Notes: generated by a model from the sequence alone, not told the origin. A stretch of DNA of 18,139 bases from an uncultured Collinsella sp. (GCA_902470095.1 CABRFG010000049.1:1-18139); one strand, 5' to 3'. Positions 1 through 6,872 are shown, counted from the first letter of the stretch. A program made the numbers and translations.

Positions 1-26
1 CGGGATTGGTCAAAATCGTTTGACTA

Positions 27-131
27 TTAGCGGCTAAAATCGCCCGGCGCTAACACCTCGATGGTCGCGGGGTCGTTGATGTTCTCCTCAGTAATGGGAC
101 GAATAGGTTTCCTCGTTTTCTGCTTTGCCAT
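27..131 (-). CDS. small hypothetical protein of the integrated element (34 aa)
   Basis: This ORF of 34 codons plus stop begins MAKQKTRKPIRPITEEN and ends APGDFSR. An AAGGTGG Shine-Dalgarno-like sequence lies 5 bases before the ATG, which is the main reason to think it is translated. The product is basic at its N-terminus and acidic in the middle, with no membrane segment and no helix-turn-helix long enough for a classical excisionase. I do not recognise a family. It lies downstream of the integrase on the same strand, where mobile elements often carry xis or a small regulator, but that role is only positional. A short inverted repeat (GTCAAA at 9-14, TTTGAC at 19-24) follows the stop. Confidence 0.45.
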   Translation of the reverse strand: MAKQKTRKPIRPITEENINDPATIEVLAPGDFSR

Positions 132-294
132 TAGGCCACCTTATGGTCATGGGCGCTTAGCCCGTTTGTATGCGGTTGTGAAGCTTCACGTGAGGAAAGG
201 TTAACATCAGTGAGGAAACTAACGGTATATACCGTTACCGCAGGTAAACGCCATAAAGCGAATTTCGCACCCAAGTAAACCGCCCTAAAGAAAT
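131..294. other. non-coding control region of the element
   Basis: No credible gene lies here. The stretch holds a direct repeat GTGAGGAAA at 190-198 and 210-218, spaced 20 bp (about two helical turns). It also holds an 18-bp perfect palindrome at 220-237 and a smaller palindrome GCGAATTTCGC at 258-268. It sits between the integrase terminator and the small ORF at 27-131, so it probably carries that ORF's promoter and protein-binding sites. I could not place a convincing -35/-10 pair. Confidence 0.35.
220..237. promoter_or_regulatory. 18-bp perfect palindrome, candidate operator
   Basis: TAACGGTATATACCGTTA is a perfect inverted repeat with no spacer. It lies 89 bp upstream of the start of the small leftward ORF. 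Perfect palindromes of this size beside phage-type genes are commonly operators for dimeric repressors. The half-site AACGGTA also occurs once near the attachment site, at 1757-1763. No regulator gene is visible in the window to pair with it. Confidence 0.4.
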
Positions 295-327
295 AGGTCG
301 CAAGGAGTTTTTGGCTCCTCGCGACCT
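295..327 (-). terminator. hairpin terminator downstream of the integrase
   Basis: The arms AGGTCGCAAGGAG (295-307) and CTCCTCGCGACCT (315-327) form a 13-bp stem with one mismatch and a 7-base loop. It lies about 37 bases past the integrase stop. The leftward transcript continues ATTTCTTT, a weak U-tract. Confidence 0.6.
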
Positions 328-364
328 TCACATTTGCTCTGTTGGCTTGAGAGCAATAACGCCC

Positions 365-1618
365 TTAGTTGTCCGTTCCCGTCAACTCTAGGATGTTGCT
401 CTTGGGATCAACTTGACCGCCTGCAATCGCCTCGGTAAGAAGTGCGCCGCGGCGCTTGGCGTCGGGGTCGGCGCTCGCGTACGTGTTGAGCGTAATGGCG
501 GCGTTTGCGTGCCCCAGGACGCTTGAGGCGGTCTTGACGTCCCCGCCCTCGGCAAGGTAGCGCGTTGCCCACGTGTGGCGCAAGTCATGGAACGTAGGTA
601 TACGGCCTTCCGTCCCCTTAACTCCGATTGCCTTAGAGATTGCACTCCAGCCCTTGCTCAAGGTATCGGGACTCAAATAGCCGTCTATATCGCCAAGCAC
701 GTAATCGCCAGCGCCGACAGTACGCCCGAACTCATTGAACTCCGTCCGTTGAACCTCAAGCCATTTTCCAAGAATGGCAATGAGACTATCGGGTAGACAT
801 ATATCCCTGACCCTATCCGTCTTGGCGTTCTTCTCATAAGTGCCGCCGACAGCTCGACCAATTGCGCCCCTAACCCATAGAGTTTTGTTCTCAAGGTCGA
901 CGTCTTTCCACTTGAGTCCGCAAATCTCGCCCTCTCGCATGCCAGTGAACAGTGCAATGCGAGCACCGACTGTTACGGGAGTCTGCTCTAGCGATGCAAG
1001 GATGCTGAGCGTATCGCGGAGTCCTTTGGCGGTCAGGGCGTTGATGCCCTCGTTCTTCTTGGACTTCTTGGGAGGCTTGACCCCGTTGCAGGGATTGACG
1101 ACTATCACCTCGTTATAGACGGCTTGGGTCATAACCTGCTTGAGCAGCCCAAGGGCTTTCTTGACAGGCGAATAGGTTAGGCCGCTTGCGGTAAGGCCTG
1201 CGCTCCACTCCTCAACCTGCTTTTTCTTGAGGTCTTTGACCTTAACCTTTGCGAAGCCCTTCACATTGCCCTTGGGATAGCCGTAACGGATGTACTTAGC
1301 CGTGGATCGATAGCCCTTAACGGTTGACGGCTCAATCGACTTTCCCTGTTCCCAAATATCGATGAAGGACTCGACATAATCCGGAACAAGCATGTTGGCA
1401 GCTTTGACGGCCTCTGGGGTTTCATCGCTTTCCAACTCTTGACGCTCAAGCTCCCTGAGCCAGTCCTCGGCCTCTCGGTTCGCCTCACGCTTGGTCTTGG
1501 CCTTGAGCGTCTTGGACTTCTTGTGCCTCTTGCCGTCCTCCTCATAGAAGTCAACAAACGCGCGAAATGCATCGCTGTCCTTGCGCTTCTGCACATATGC
1601 AGCCGTGTACGTCCTCAT
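365..1618 (-). CDS. int: tyrosine-type site-specific recombinase (phage-like integrase)
   Basis: This gene catalyses integration and probably excision of the element that forms the left end of the window. The 417-residue product has the expected layout: a basic N-terminal arm-binding part (about 1-60), a SAM-like core-binding domain (about 75-185) and a catalytic domain (about 195-395). The catalytic set is complete: R228 (TGMREGE), a beta-hairpin lysine around K263/K266, H344 and R347 (HDLRH), H370 (LGHA) and nucleophile Y380 (NTYAS). I chose the ATG at 1618 over an upstream in-frame ATG at 1642 because GGAGG lies 6 bases before it and the upstream ATG has no ribosome site. It reads away from the tRNA-Leu fragment at 1787-1844, the usual position of an integrase beside its att site. 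Lysine-rich codon use differs from the GC-biased chromosomal genes to the right, consistent with transfer. The subfamily is not determined. Confidence 0.95.
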   Translation of the reverse strand: MRTYTAAYVQKRKDSDAFRAFVDFYEEDGKRHKKSKTLKAKTKREANREAEDWLRELERQELESDETPEAVKAANMLVPDYVESFIDIWEQGKSIEPSTVKGYRSTAKYIRYGYPKGNVKGFAKVKVKDLKKKQVEEWSAGLTASGLTYSPVKKALGLLKQVMTQAVYNEVIVVNPCNGVKPPKKSKKNEGINALTAKGLRDTLSILASLEQTPVTVGARIALFTGMREGEICGLKWKDVDLENKTLWVRGAIGRAVGGTYEKNAKTDRVRDICLPDSLIAILGKWLEVQRTEFNEFGRTVGAGDYVLGDIDGYLSPDTLSKGWSAISKAIGVKGTEGRIPTFHDLRHTWATRYLAEGGDVKTASSVLGHANAAITLNTYASADPDAKRRGALLTEAIAGGQVDPKSNILELTGTDN

Positions 1619-1634
1619 GGGAAGCCTCCACATC

Positions 1635-1661
1635 GGTACCATTGGTACCTCACTCGGTACC
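1635..1661. repeat. three GGTACC palindromes in the integrase leader
   Basis: GGTACC occurs at 1635-1640, 1644-1649 and 1656-1661. The last is extended to the 10-bp palindrome TCGGTACCGA (1654-1663). They lie between the integrase ribosome-binding site and its putative promoter. Such clustering suggests an operator or a recombinase-binding cluster, but no binding protein can be named. Confidence 0.4.
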
Positions 1662-1693
1662 GAATCTCATTGAAACAATGACAAACCACGACT

Positions 1694-1722
1694 ATTATAG
1701 CCATAAGGTGATAGAGCGATAA
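1694..1722 (-). promoter_or_regulatory. probable integrase promoter
   Basis: On the minus strand a perfect TATAAT (1699-1694) is preceded by a 17-base spacer and TTATCG (1722-1717), a poor -35 match. Transcription would start near 1687, giving a leader of about 70 bases that holds the three GGTACC sites. Two ATCGCT direct repeats overlap the -35 side. Confidence 0.5.
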
Positions 1723-1786
1723 GCGATATACCTGCTATTTCATAGAGATGTTGGCGAACGGTAGCAAACGGCTATATGAGCGGTAA

Positions 1787-1844
1787 AGAGACTTAAAATC
1801 TCTCGCCGCAAGGATTGTGGGTTCGAGTCCCACCGCCCCTACCA
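1787..1844 (+). tRNA. tRNA-Leu(UAA) 3' fragment: probable right attachment site of the element
   Basis: The sequence contains a complete anticodon arm (AGAGA stem, loop CTTAAAA with anticodon TAA, TCTCT stem), a variable region and a T arm (GTGGG-TTCGAGT-CCCAC). The 3' acceptor strand CGCCCCT, discriminator A and encoded CCA follow. The 5' half is missing: no AGGGGCG acceptor strand or D arm lies upstream, where the sequence instead runs into the integrase promoter region. This is the expected product of integration into a tRNA 3' end. The element carries a copy of the 3' half that rebuilds the gene at its other end, outside the window, and leaves this fragment as attR. The crossover point inside the fragment is unknown. 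Confidence 0.8.
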
Positions 1845-1854
1845 CGTATTGTTT

Positions 1855-1894
1855 ACGAGCCCGTGTCCACCAGGGATGCGGGCTCGTTTCTTTT
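1855..1894 (+). terminator. original tRNA-Leu terminator
   Basis: ACGAGCCCG (1855-1863) and CGGGCTCGT (1879-1887) form a 9-bp perfect stem followed by TTCTTTT. It starts 10 bases after the encoded CCA, so it is the chromosomal terminator of the tRNA gene, left attached to the fragment after element insertion. Confidence 0.85.
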
Positions 1895-1913
1895 GGATGC
1901 CGGTGGGACTTTA

Positions 1914-1980
1914 AGTTGCGGTGGAATAGTTCCTGTTTTGGCCGTTTACCGGCCCATTTAGGAACTATTTCACCGCAACT
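1914..1980 (+). repeat. long intergenic hairpin repeat, copy 1
   Basis: The arms at 1914-1934 (starting AGTTGCGGTGGAATAG) and 1960-1980 (ending CTATTTCACCGCAACT) pair over 21 bp, with one G-T wobble in the plus-strand RNA. The 25-base loop contains its own small stem (GGCCG/CGGCC). The same element recurs at 8683-8751 with an unrelated loop and in opposite orientation. It lies between the rightward tRNA-Leu terminator and the end of the leftward ppx gene. It could end ppx transcripts, although it lacks a U-tract. Confidence 0.8.
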
Positions 1981-1993
1981 CAGAGGGAGACGG

Positions 1994-2995
1994 TTAAAGA
2001 GCGCTCAGACTCGGGGTCCAGGCGATGGTGGGGGTTGCACCGTCGAGAGTCTCGTTGATGGTGGCGGCCATGCCGGCGAGTAGGCTATTCTCGCTTACGG
2101 TGAGCGTCTTGTAGCCGCCGGCACGCATGAGCTCGCGGATTACCACGGCGCCAGCCAAGATCACGCCCGCGCGTTTGGGCTGCACACCCGGTAGCGCGGC
2201 GATGCCGTCCGCGTCCAACACAGACATGTGCTCGATAGCGGCCGAAATCTGTTCCATCGAAAGCTCGCGCAGGTGCACAAAGCTCGAGTCGTACGGCTCC
2301 AGCTCGTGAACCAGCGCCACGAGCGTGGTAACGGTGCCACCCACCGCGACCAAGCGCTCGGCACGCTCAAAATCGACGGGCAAGCTCCCGAAATAGGCAG
2401 CGAACTGCTCGCCCGCCCAGTTGGCAGCGGCAGCAAGCTCGCCGTCCGCAGGCGGCAGCGCCGAGAAGAACCGCTCCGTCACGCGACGACATCCGATGTC
2501 CAGCGAACGCGTGCCCTCCAGCGCAAAGACCCCACGTTCCGGTGCGTACATGCCCGTCGCGAGCTCCGTGGATCCGCCACCCGAATCGGCAACAATGATG
2601 CGCTCGCCGGCAAAGTCGTGCGCCACGCCAAAAAACGTCAGGCGTGCCTCGACCTCGCCCGGAATCACCTGTGGCTCAAGCCCCAAATCGCGCAGGCCGT
2701 CCAGCAGCAGTGCTGCGTTGGACGCATCGCGCGCGGCGCTCGTGCAGGTGGTGCAGATGCACGCGGCCCCAAAGGCACGAGCCTCGTCCACAAACATTCG
2801 GCACGCAGCGAGCACGCGTTCAACGGCCGCCTCGCAAAAGCGGCCCGTCGCGTCCACGCCCTCACCCAGGTCGGTAATCTCGGTATGCTTGGACGAGTCC
2901 ACAATCGCTCCGCCCTCGACCTGCGCTAATACCAGTCGCGACGACACCGTTCCCAGGTCGATCGCGGCCACCTTATAGCATTTGCAATTTGTCAT
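1994..2995 (-). CDS. ppx: Ppx/GppA-family phosphatase (exopolyphosphatase / pppGpp phosphohydrolase)
   Basis: The 333-residue product belongs to the ASKHA fold. It shows phosphate-binding motif 1 (IDLGT, 12-16), the catalytic-glutamate region (IPGEVEARL, E114), phosphate motif 2 (DSGGGSTEL, 137-145; the usual family form is D-I/L-GGGSTE) and a later VAVGGTVTTL motif. It is the short form, lacking the C-terminal HD-like domain of E. coli Ppx and GppA, as in the mycobacterial homologues. Known family members hydrolyse terminal phosphates of polyphosphate or convert pppGpp to ppGpp; sequence alone does not choose between them. GGAGGGGAG precedes the ATG. The stop of divIC is 20 bases upstream, so the two are probably co-transcribed. 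Confidence 0.9.
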   Translation of the reverse strand: MTNCKCYKVAAIDLGTVSSRLVLAQVEGGAIVDSSKHTEITDLGEGVDATGRFCEAAVERVLAACRMFVDEARAFGAACICTTCTSAARDASNAALLLDGLRDLGLEPQVIPGEVEARLTFFGVAHDFAGERIIVADSGGGSTELATGMYAPERGVFALEGTRSLDIGCRRVTERFFSALPPADGELAAAANWAGEQFAAYFGSLPVDFERAERLVAVGGTVTTLVALVHELEPYDSSFVHLRELSMEQISAAIEHMSVLDADGIAALPGVQPKRAGVILAGAVVIRELMRAGGYKTLTVSENSLLAGMAATINETLDGATPTIAWTPSLSAL

Positions 2996-3015
2996 TGCGA
3001 GCTCCCCTCCGGGCG

Positions 3016-3786
3016 CTATTTGCCGTTGGACACGACCGTCTGACCCTCGACGCCGTTAAACCCAAACAGCATGTCGAGCGCTTGGATGTACCACGGCGCG
3101 TCCTTACCGACTTCTTCGATTTCCTTGGCCACTTCGCTGGCCTTCTTGGCGTTTGAGGACTTTTTGCTCGACGAGGCATCCGAATCGTCGTCCAGGCCCT
3201 GCACTTCAATCCTCTTCTCACCGGGCATCACCAGGCCCAGGTCCTCGGATGCCGCGTCCTTGATACCCTCCTCCGAGAGCAGCTTGTCGACGCTTTTTTG
3301 CAGGTCGTCGTTATATTGCTCGCGAATCTCGACCTGCTTGGCCAAGATGTCGCTCGAGCGTTTTGCCACATACAGGTCGCGCACGGGGAAATACAGGCTC
3401 ACGAGCGCCAGGGCGACGACAATGCCAACAAACAGCCCCCGCTGGGGACCGTGGGTAAAGTCGTAGATCGCCTTGACCACCGCGTTATCGTTGGCGTAAT
3501 GCATGAAGTCCGAGCCCGAAAGACGGTTCGAGGGCCTACTAGACTTTTCATGCGTTTGAGCCGAGGAACGCTGAGCATGCTCCGAATGCGCCGGGCGCAC
3601 CGAACGTGGCGGACGGTCCGTCGGCGTATTCATTTGAGCACGGGAGTGTGGGGCACTTGTCGGTCGCTGCATGGAGCGGTCGGCACCGGCGTAATCGGAC
3701 CCGCCGAGCTGCACCGTGCGCGCACGGCGAGGTGACGGCTCACGCGAACCGGCGGAATAGTACCTGTTGTCGTAAATCTGATCCAT
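3016..3786 (-). CDS. septum formation initiator, DivIC/FtsB family
   Basis: The 256-residue protein has a long polar, Arg/Ser/Pro-rich N-terminal region (about 1-110), one transmembrane helix (about 117-135), a short coiled coil (about 140-170), a conserved-looking segment ending LGLVMPGEKRIEV and a low-complexity Asp/Ser/Lys tail. Helix-then-coiled-coil is the family signature, placing the C-terminal part outside the membrane in the divisome. The start at MDQIYDNRYY is preferred over an upstream in-frame ATG at 3912, because the extra 42 residues would run back through the eno terminator. Its ribosome site (AAGG) is weak. It lies between eno and ppx, as in other Actinobacteria. The long cytoplasmic N-terminus is common in actinobacterial versions and may contact FtsZ-associated partners, but that is inference. 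Confidence 0.85.
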   Translation of the reverse strand: MDQIYDNRYYSAGSREPSPRRARTVQLGGSDYAGADRSMQRPTSAPHSRAQMNTPTDRPPRSVRPAHSEHAQRSSAQTHEKSSRPSNRLSGSDFMHYANDNAVVKAIYDFTHGPQRGLFVGIVVALALVSLYFPVRDLYVAKRSSDILAKQVEIREQYNDDLQKSVDKLLSEEGIKDAASEDLGLVMPGEKRIEVQGLDDDSDASSSKKSSNAKKASEVAKEIEEVGKDAPWYIQALDMLFGFNGVEGQTVVSNGK

Positions 3787-3829
3787 GTGCGCCTTGTGCG
3801 GTTGAGGTTTATTTGCGCTAAGTCTTTTA

Positions 3830-3838
3830 GTTATAGCA
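3830..3838 (-). promoter_or_regulatory. extended -10 promoter element for divIC-ppx
   Basis: TGCTATAAC on the minus strand matches the extended -10 form TGnTATAAT at all but the last base. It lies 44 bases upstream of the divIC start and 40 bases past the eno terminator. No good -35 is visible, which is usual for extended -10 promoters. Confidence 0.4.
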
Positions 3839-3877
3839 CGAGCGCGCGGAACGCCTTCGACGGCCCTCGCTCGACAT

Positions 3878-3909
3878 AAAAAAGGCGCTGAGCCATATGG
3901 CCCAGCGCC
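3878..3909 (-). terminator. eno terminator
   Basis: GGCGCTGAGCCAT (3884-3896) and ATGGCCCAGCGCC (3897-3909) form a near-perfect 13-bp inverted repeat. In the minus-strand RNA its single imperfection is a G-U pair, and a run of six U follows. It is a textbook intrinsic terminator about 73 bases after the enolase stop. Confidence 0.85.
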
Positions 3910-3981
3910 CAATGGTGCTCAACAGCGCCCGGCGGGAGCGAAGCGAATCCGAGTCAGCCCCGCCCCGCGCACGCCGCTTGC

Positions 3982-5271
3982 CTAGCGAATGTTGTAGAAC
4001 GCGGCCTTGCCGGCGTAGCGCGCGCTGCCCTCGAGCTCGTCCTCGATGCGGATGAGCTGGTTGTACTTGGCGATACGGTCGCTGCGGCACGGGGCGCCCG
4101 ACTTGATCTGGCCGGCGTTGACGCCCACGACCAGGTCGGCGATCGTGGAGTCCTCGGTCTCGCCGGAGCGGTGGCTCACGATGCAAGCGTAACCGGCCTC
4201 CTTGGCGGTCTCGATGGCCTCGAGCGACTCGGTGAGCGTGCCGATCTGGTTGACCTTGACCAGGATCGCGTTGGCGGCACCCAGCTCGATGCCCTTCTTG
4301 AGGCGCTCGGTGTTGGTGACGAACAGGTCGTCGCCCACCAGTTGCACCTTGTTGCCAATGCGGCGGGTAAGCTCGACCCAGCCGTCCCAGTCCTCCTCGG
4401 CCATGCCGTCCTCGATGGAGATGATGGGATAGGTGTCGACGAGCTTCTCCCAGTAATCAACCATCTGGGCGCTCGTGTACTCAACGCCCTCGCCCTTGAG
4501 CTCGTACATGCCGGTCTCGGCGTTGTAGAACTCGGTCGAGGCCGGATCCATGGCGTACATGAAGTCGACGCCGGGCTTAAAGCCAGCCTTCTCCACGGCC
4601 TTGGTGATGTACTCGAACGGCTCGGCATTGGTCTTAAGGTTGGGGGCAAAGCCGCCCTCGTCGCCCACGCCGCCGCCCAGGCCGGCCTCGTGCAGCACGC
4701 CCTTGAGGGTGTGGTAGACCTCGGCGCACCAACGCAGGCCCTCGGCAAAGCTCGGGGCGCCCACCGGCATGATCATGAACTCCTGGAAGTCAACGTTGTT
4801 GTCGGCATGCACGCCGCCGTTGAGGATGTTCATCATGGGCGTGGGCAACAGGTGGGCGTTGACGCCGCCCAGGTACTGGTACAGCGACAGGTCCGACGAC
4901 TCGGCAGCGGCGCGGGCAACGGCCAGCGACACGCCCAGGATGGCGTTGGCACCGAGCTTGGTCTTGTTGGGGGTACCGTCCGCGGCAATCAGCGCGGCAT
5001 CGACGGCGCGCTGGTCGAAGGCGTCGAGGCCCACGACGGCGTTAGCGCACTCGTTGTTAACGTGCTCGACGGCCTGCGAAACGCCCTTGCCCAGGTAGCG
5101 GCCCTTGTCGCCATCGCGCAGCTCGCAGGCCTCAAAGGCGCCGGTCGAAGCACCCGAAGGTACCATTGCACGGCCAAAGCTGCCGTCCTCGAGCACGACC
5201 TCGACCTCGACGGTGGGATTGCCGCGGCTGTCGAGCACCTCGCGACCGTAGACGTCCAAAATATCGCTCAT
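3982..5271 (-). CDS. eno: enolase (phosphopyruvate hydratase)
   Basis: This glycolytic enzyme interconverts 2-phosphoglycerate and phosphoenolpyruvate. The 429-residue length is standard. Family signatures are intact: the N-terminal VLDSRGNPTVEVEV, SGASTGAFEACELRD (mobile loop), GDEGGFAPN, the metal-binding IEDGMAEEDWDGW and VGDDLFVTN, the lysine-bearing LVKVNQIGTLTESL, and the C-terminal signature SHRSGETEDSTIADL. GGGAG lies upstream of the ATG. It has its own terminator and a 189-base upstream intergenic region, so it is probably a single-gene transcript between mazG and divIC. Confidence 0.98.
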   Translation of the reverse strand: MSDILDVYGREVLDSRGNPTVEVEVVLEDGSFGRAMVPSGASTGAFEACELRDGDKGRYLGKGVSQAVEHVNNECANAVVGLDAFDQRAVDAALIAADGTPNKTKLGANAILGVSLAVARAAAESSDLSLYQYLGGVNAHLLPTPMMNILNGGVHADNNVDFQEFMIMPVGAPSFAEGLRWCAEVYHTLKGVLHEAGLGGGVGDEGGFAPNLKTNAEPFEYITKAVEKAGFKPGVDFMYAMDPASTEFYNAETGMYELKGEGVEYTSAQMVDYWEKLVDTYPIISIEDGMAEEDWDGWVELTRRIGNKVQLVGDDLFVTNTERLKKGIELGAANAILVKVNQIGTLTESLEAIETAKEAGYACIVSHRSGETEDSTIADLVVGVNAGQIKSGAPCRSDRIAKYNQLIRIEDELEGSARYAGKAAFYNIR

Positions 5272-5344
5272 GTTGTCTCCCTCTCACTTGGAAACGTAGT
5301 GGATGCAAGCGACCGGCTGACCGTGCACCATCGGTGCGTCTCCG

Positions 5345-5389
5345 TAAGTTAGCCATGTCGCACTTTTTGCATTATGCCCTAAGTTAGCC
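5345..5389. promoter_or_regulatory. direct repeats TAAGTTAGCC upstream of eno
   Basis: TAAGTTAGCC occurs at 5345-5354 and 5380-5389, spaced 35 bp, 74 and 109 bases upstream of the eno start. A CATAAT hexamer (minus strand, within 5371-5376) lies between them and could be a -10. The arrangement suggests a two-site regulator for enolase, but neither the promoter nor a regulator is proven. Confidence 0.35.
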
Positions 5390-5410
5390 GAGGGATACAC
5401 TTGATTTTCG

Positions 5411-5456
5411 AAAAATTTAGCGGGAACGATGAGGCGTGTCAGCCCGTCGTTCCCGC
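5411..5456 (-). terminator. mazG terminator
   Basis: GCGGGAACGA (5420-5429) and TCGTTCCCGC (5447-5456) form a perfect 10-bp stem. The minus-strand RNA continues UAAAUUUUU. It begins 4 bases after the mazG stop codon. Confidence 0.85.
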
Positions 5457-5460
5457 AGTC

Positions 5461-6321
5461 TTACTCCCCTGCCTTTGCTGCGTCCCACAGGTCGTTGAGG
5501 CCGTGGGTCGAAAGCTCGGCAAGATCCACGTGAGCATCGGCCGCCATCTGCTCCATCGCGGCCCAGCGACGGCGGAACTTTGCCGTGCTGGCACGAAGGG
5601 CGCTCTCGGCGTCAATGCCCTCCTTGCGCGCGACGTTGACCAAGGCAAAGAGCAGGTCGCCAAACTCCATTTCGCGCTCGGGCGAGCCAGGGGCCTCGGC
5701 CTCAAACTCGGCACGCTCCTCGGCAACCTCGTCCCACACATCCTGGACCGTCTCCCACTCAAAGCCCACGGCAGCCGCCTTGCGCGACACCTTCTGAGCC
5801 TGCATCAGCGCCGGCAGATGCGTGGGCACGCCGTCGAGCAGGCCCTCGGGCGCAGCCTCGCCTGCCGCCACGGCCTTGTCCTTGGCAGCCCTCTCGGCAA
5901 GCTTAACCTCGTCCCAAATCTTGAGTACCTCGTCGGAGTTGTCGGCATCCACATCGCCAAACACGTGCGGATGACGGCGAATGAGTTTGGCGTCGATATC
6001 GCGCGCCACGTCGGCCAGCGTAAACTCGCCGGCATCCGCCGCGATCTGCGCATGCAGCACGACCTGCATGAGCACGTCGCCCAGCTCCTCGCGTAGGTGA
6101 ACCGCGTCGTCCGCCTCGATGCAGTCGAGTGCCTCGTAGGCCTCCTCGATCATGTTCTTGCCGATGCTGCGGTGTGTCTGTTCGCGATCCCACGGGCAGC
6201 CATCGGGCTGACGCAGGCGCCAGATGGTCTGCACCAGATGCTGCAGCTCGGCCGACGCGTCTATCAGCGTGGACAGATCGCGCGAGCCCTCGGCATTTTG
6301 CTGAGCCATATGCTGCGCCAT
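5461..6321 (-). CDS. mazG: MazG nucleoside triphosphate pyrophosphohydrolase
   Basis: The enzyme hydrolyses NTPs and dNTPs to the monophosphate and PPi, as a house-cleaning function; in E. coli MazG also lowers ppGpp. The 286-residue product has two MazG domains. The N-terminal domain (about 25-125) carries CPWDREQTH, EEAYE (59-63), EELGDVLMQV (78-87) and the RRHPHVFG motif. The C-terminal domain (about 170-250) carries DEVAEERAEFEAE and EFGDLLFALVNVAR, so both Mg-binding helix pairs are present. The start at 6321 follows GGAGGAGG and comes 2 bases after the stop of the upstream phosphoesterase, so the two are probably translationally coupled. A second ATG at 6309 is a possible alternative start. 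Confidence 0.93.
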   Translation of the reverse strand: MAQHMAQQNAEGSRDLSTLIDASAELQHLVQTIWRLRQPDGCPWDREQTHRSIGKNMIEEAYEALDCIEADDAVHLREELGDVLMQVVLHAQIAADAGEFTLADVARDIDAKLIRRHPHVFGDVDADNSDEVLKIWDEVKLAERAAKDKAVAAGEAAPEGLLDGVPTHLPALMQAQKVSRKAAAVGFEWETVQDVWDEVAEERAEFEAEAPGSPEREMEFGDLLFALVNVARKEGIDAESALRASTAKFRRRWAAMEQMAADAHVDLAELSTHGLNDLWDAAKAGE

Positions 6322-6323
6322 GG

Positions 6324-6872
6324 TTATTCCTCCTCCAGGATCACGTGGCGGAACGCACCGCCCTCGTAGATGCCGTAGCTGTGCGTGCCGTCCTTGGGAA
6401 TGCTCACACTGCCGGGGTTGAAGAGCCACAGGCCCGGGTGCGCGGCACTTTCCTCGTTGACCTTGATGTGCGTATGACCGTAGACGAGCGCGGAGCCCTC
6501 GGGCAGCGCGGGCGCGTGGTCGACGCTGTTGTGCATGCCGGCGCCAAAGACATGGCCGTGCGTCAGGAACAGCTCGCGGCCGGTCTCGTCAAACAGCGTG
6601 GCGTAGTCGGCCATGACGGGAAAGTCGAGGACCATCTGGTCGACCTCGGCGTCGCAGTTGCCGCGCACCGCGATGATGCGGTCGGCCAGGGCGTTGAGCA
6701 GCGGGATTACGCGCTTGGGGGCGTAATCGCGCGGCAGGTCGTTGCGCGGACCGTGGTAGAGCAGGTCGCCCAGCAGGACGATGCGGTCGGGCTGCTCGGA
6801 CTCGATGGCGGCGCAAAGGCGTTCGGTCCAATATGCCGAGCCGTGGATGTCGGAGGCGATGAGGTATTTCAT
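6324..6872 (-). CDS. YfcE-type metallophosphoesterase / phosphodiesterase
   Basis: The 182-residue protein has the five calcineurin-like metal motifs in order: SDIHG (D8, H10), GDLLYHGPRN (D36), GNCD (N72), THGH (H105, H107) and GHTH (H133, H135). Size and motif spacing match the YfcE family of manganese-dependent phosphodiesterases, whose physiological substrate is uncertain. No signal peptide is visible, so it is cytoplasmic. AAAGGA precedes the ATG. Its stop is 2 bases before the mazG start, suggesting one operon and perhaps a shared nucleotide or phosphate-ester clean-up role. Confidence 0.88.
   Translation of the reverse strand: MKYLIASDIHGSAYWTERLCAAIESEQPDRIVLLGDLLYHGPRNDLPRDYAPKRVIPLLNALADRIIAVRGNCDAEVDQMVLDFPVMADYATLFDETGRELFLTHGHVFGAGMHNSVDHAPALPEGSALVYGHTHIKVNEESAAHPGLWLFNPGSVSIPKDGTHSYGIYEGGAFRHVILEEE

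Noticed and set aside
131..331. 66-codon leftward ORF downstream of the integrase
   Set aside because: Its start lies just outside and its first codons run through the integrase terminator hairpin; it has no ribosome site and overlaps the palindromic control region.
1787..1844. A complete tRNA gene
   Set aside because: No 5' acceptor strand complementary to CGCCCCT and no D arm are found upstream; only the 3' part is present.
1855..1894. Terminator belonging to ppx
   Set aside because: The U-tract is on the plus strand directly after the tRNA fragment, so it belongs to the tRNA-Leu gene; the hairpin repeat at 1914-1980 lies between it and ppx.
4171..5352. 393-codon rightward ORF opposite enolase
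   Set aside because: Antisense shadow of eno; Gly/Val/Leu/Ala-rich composition typical of GC-rich opposite frames, no domain motifs.
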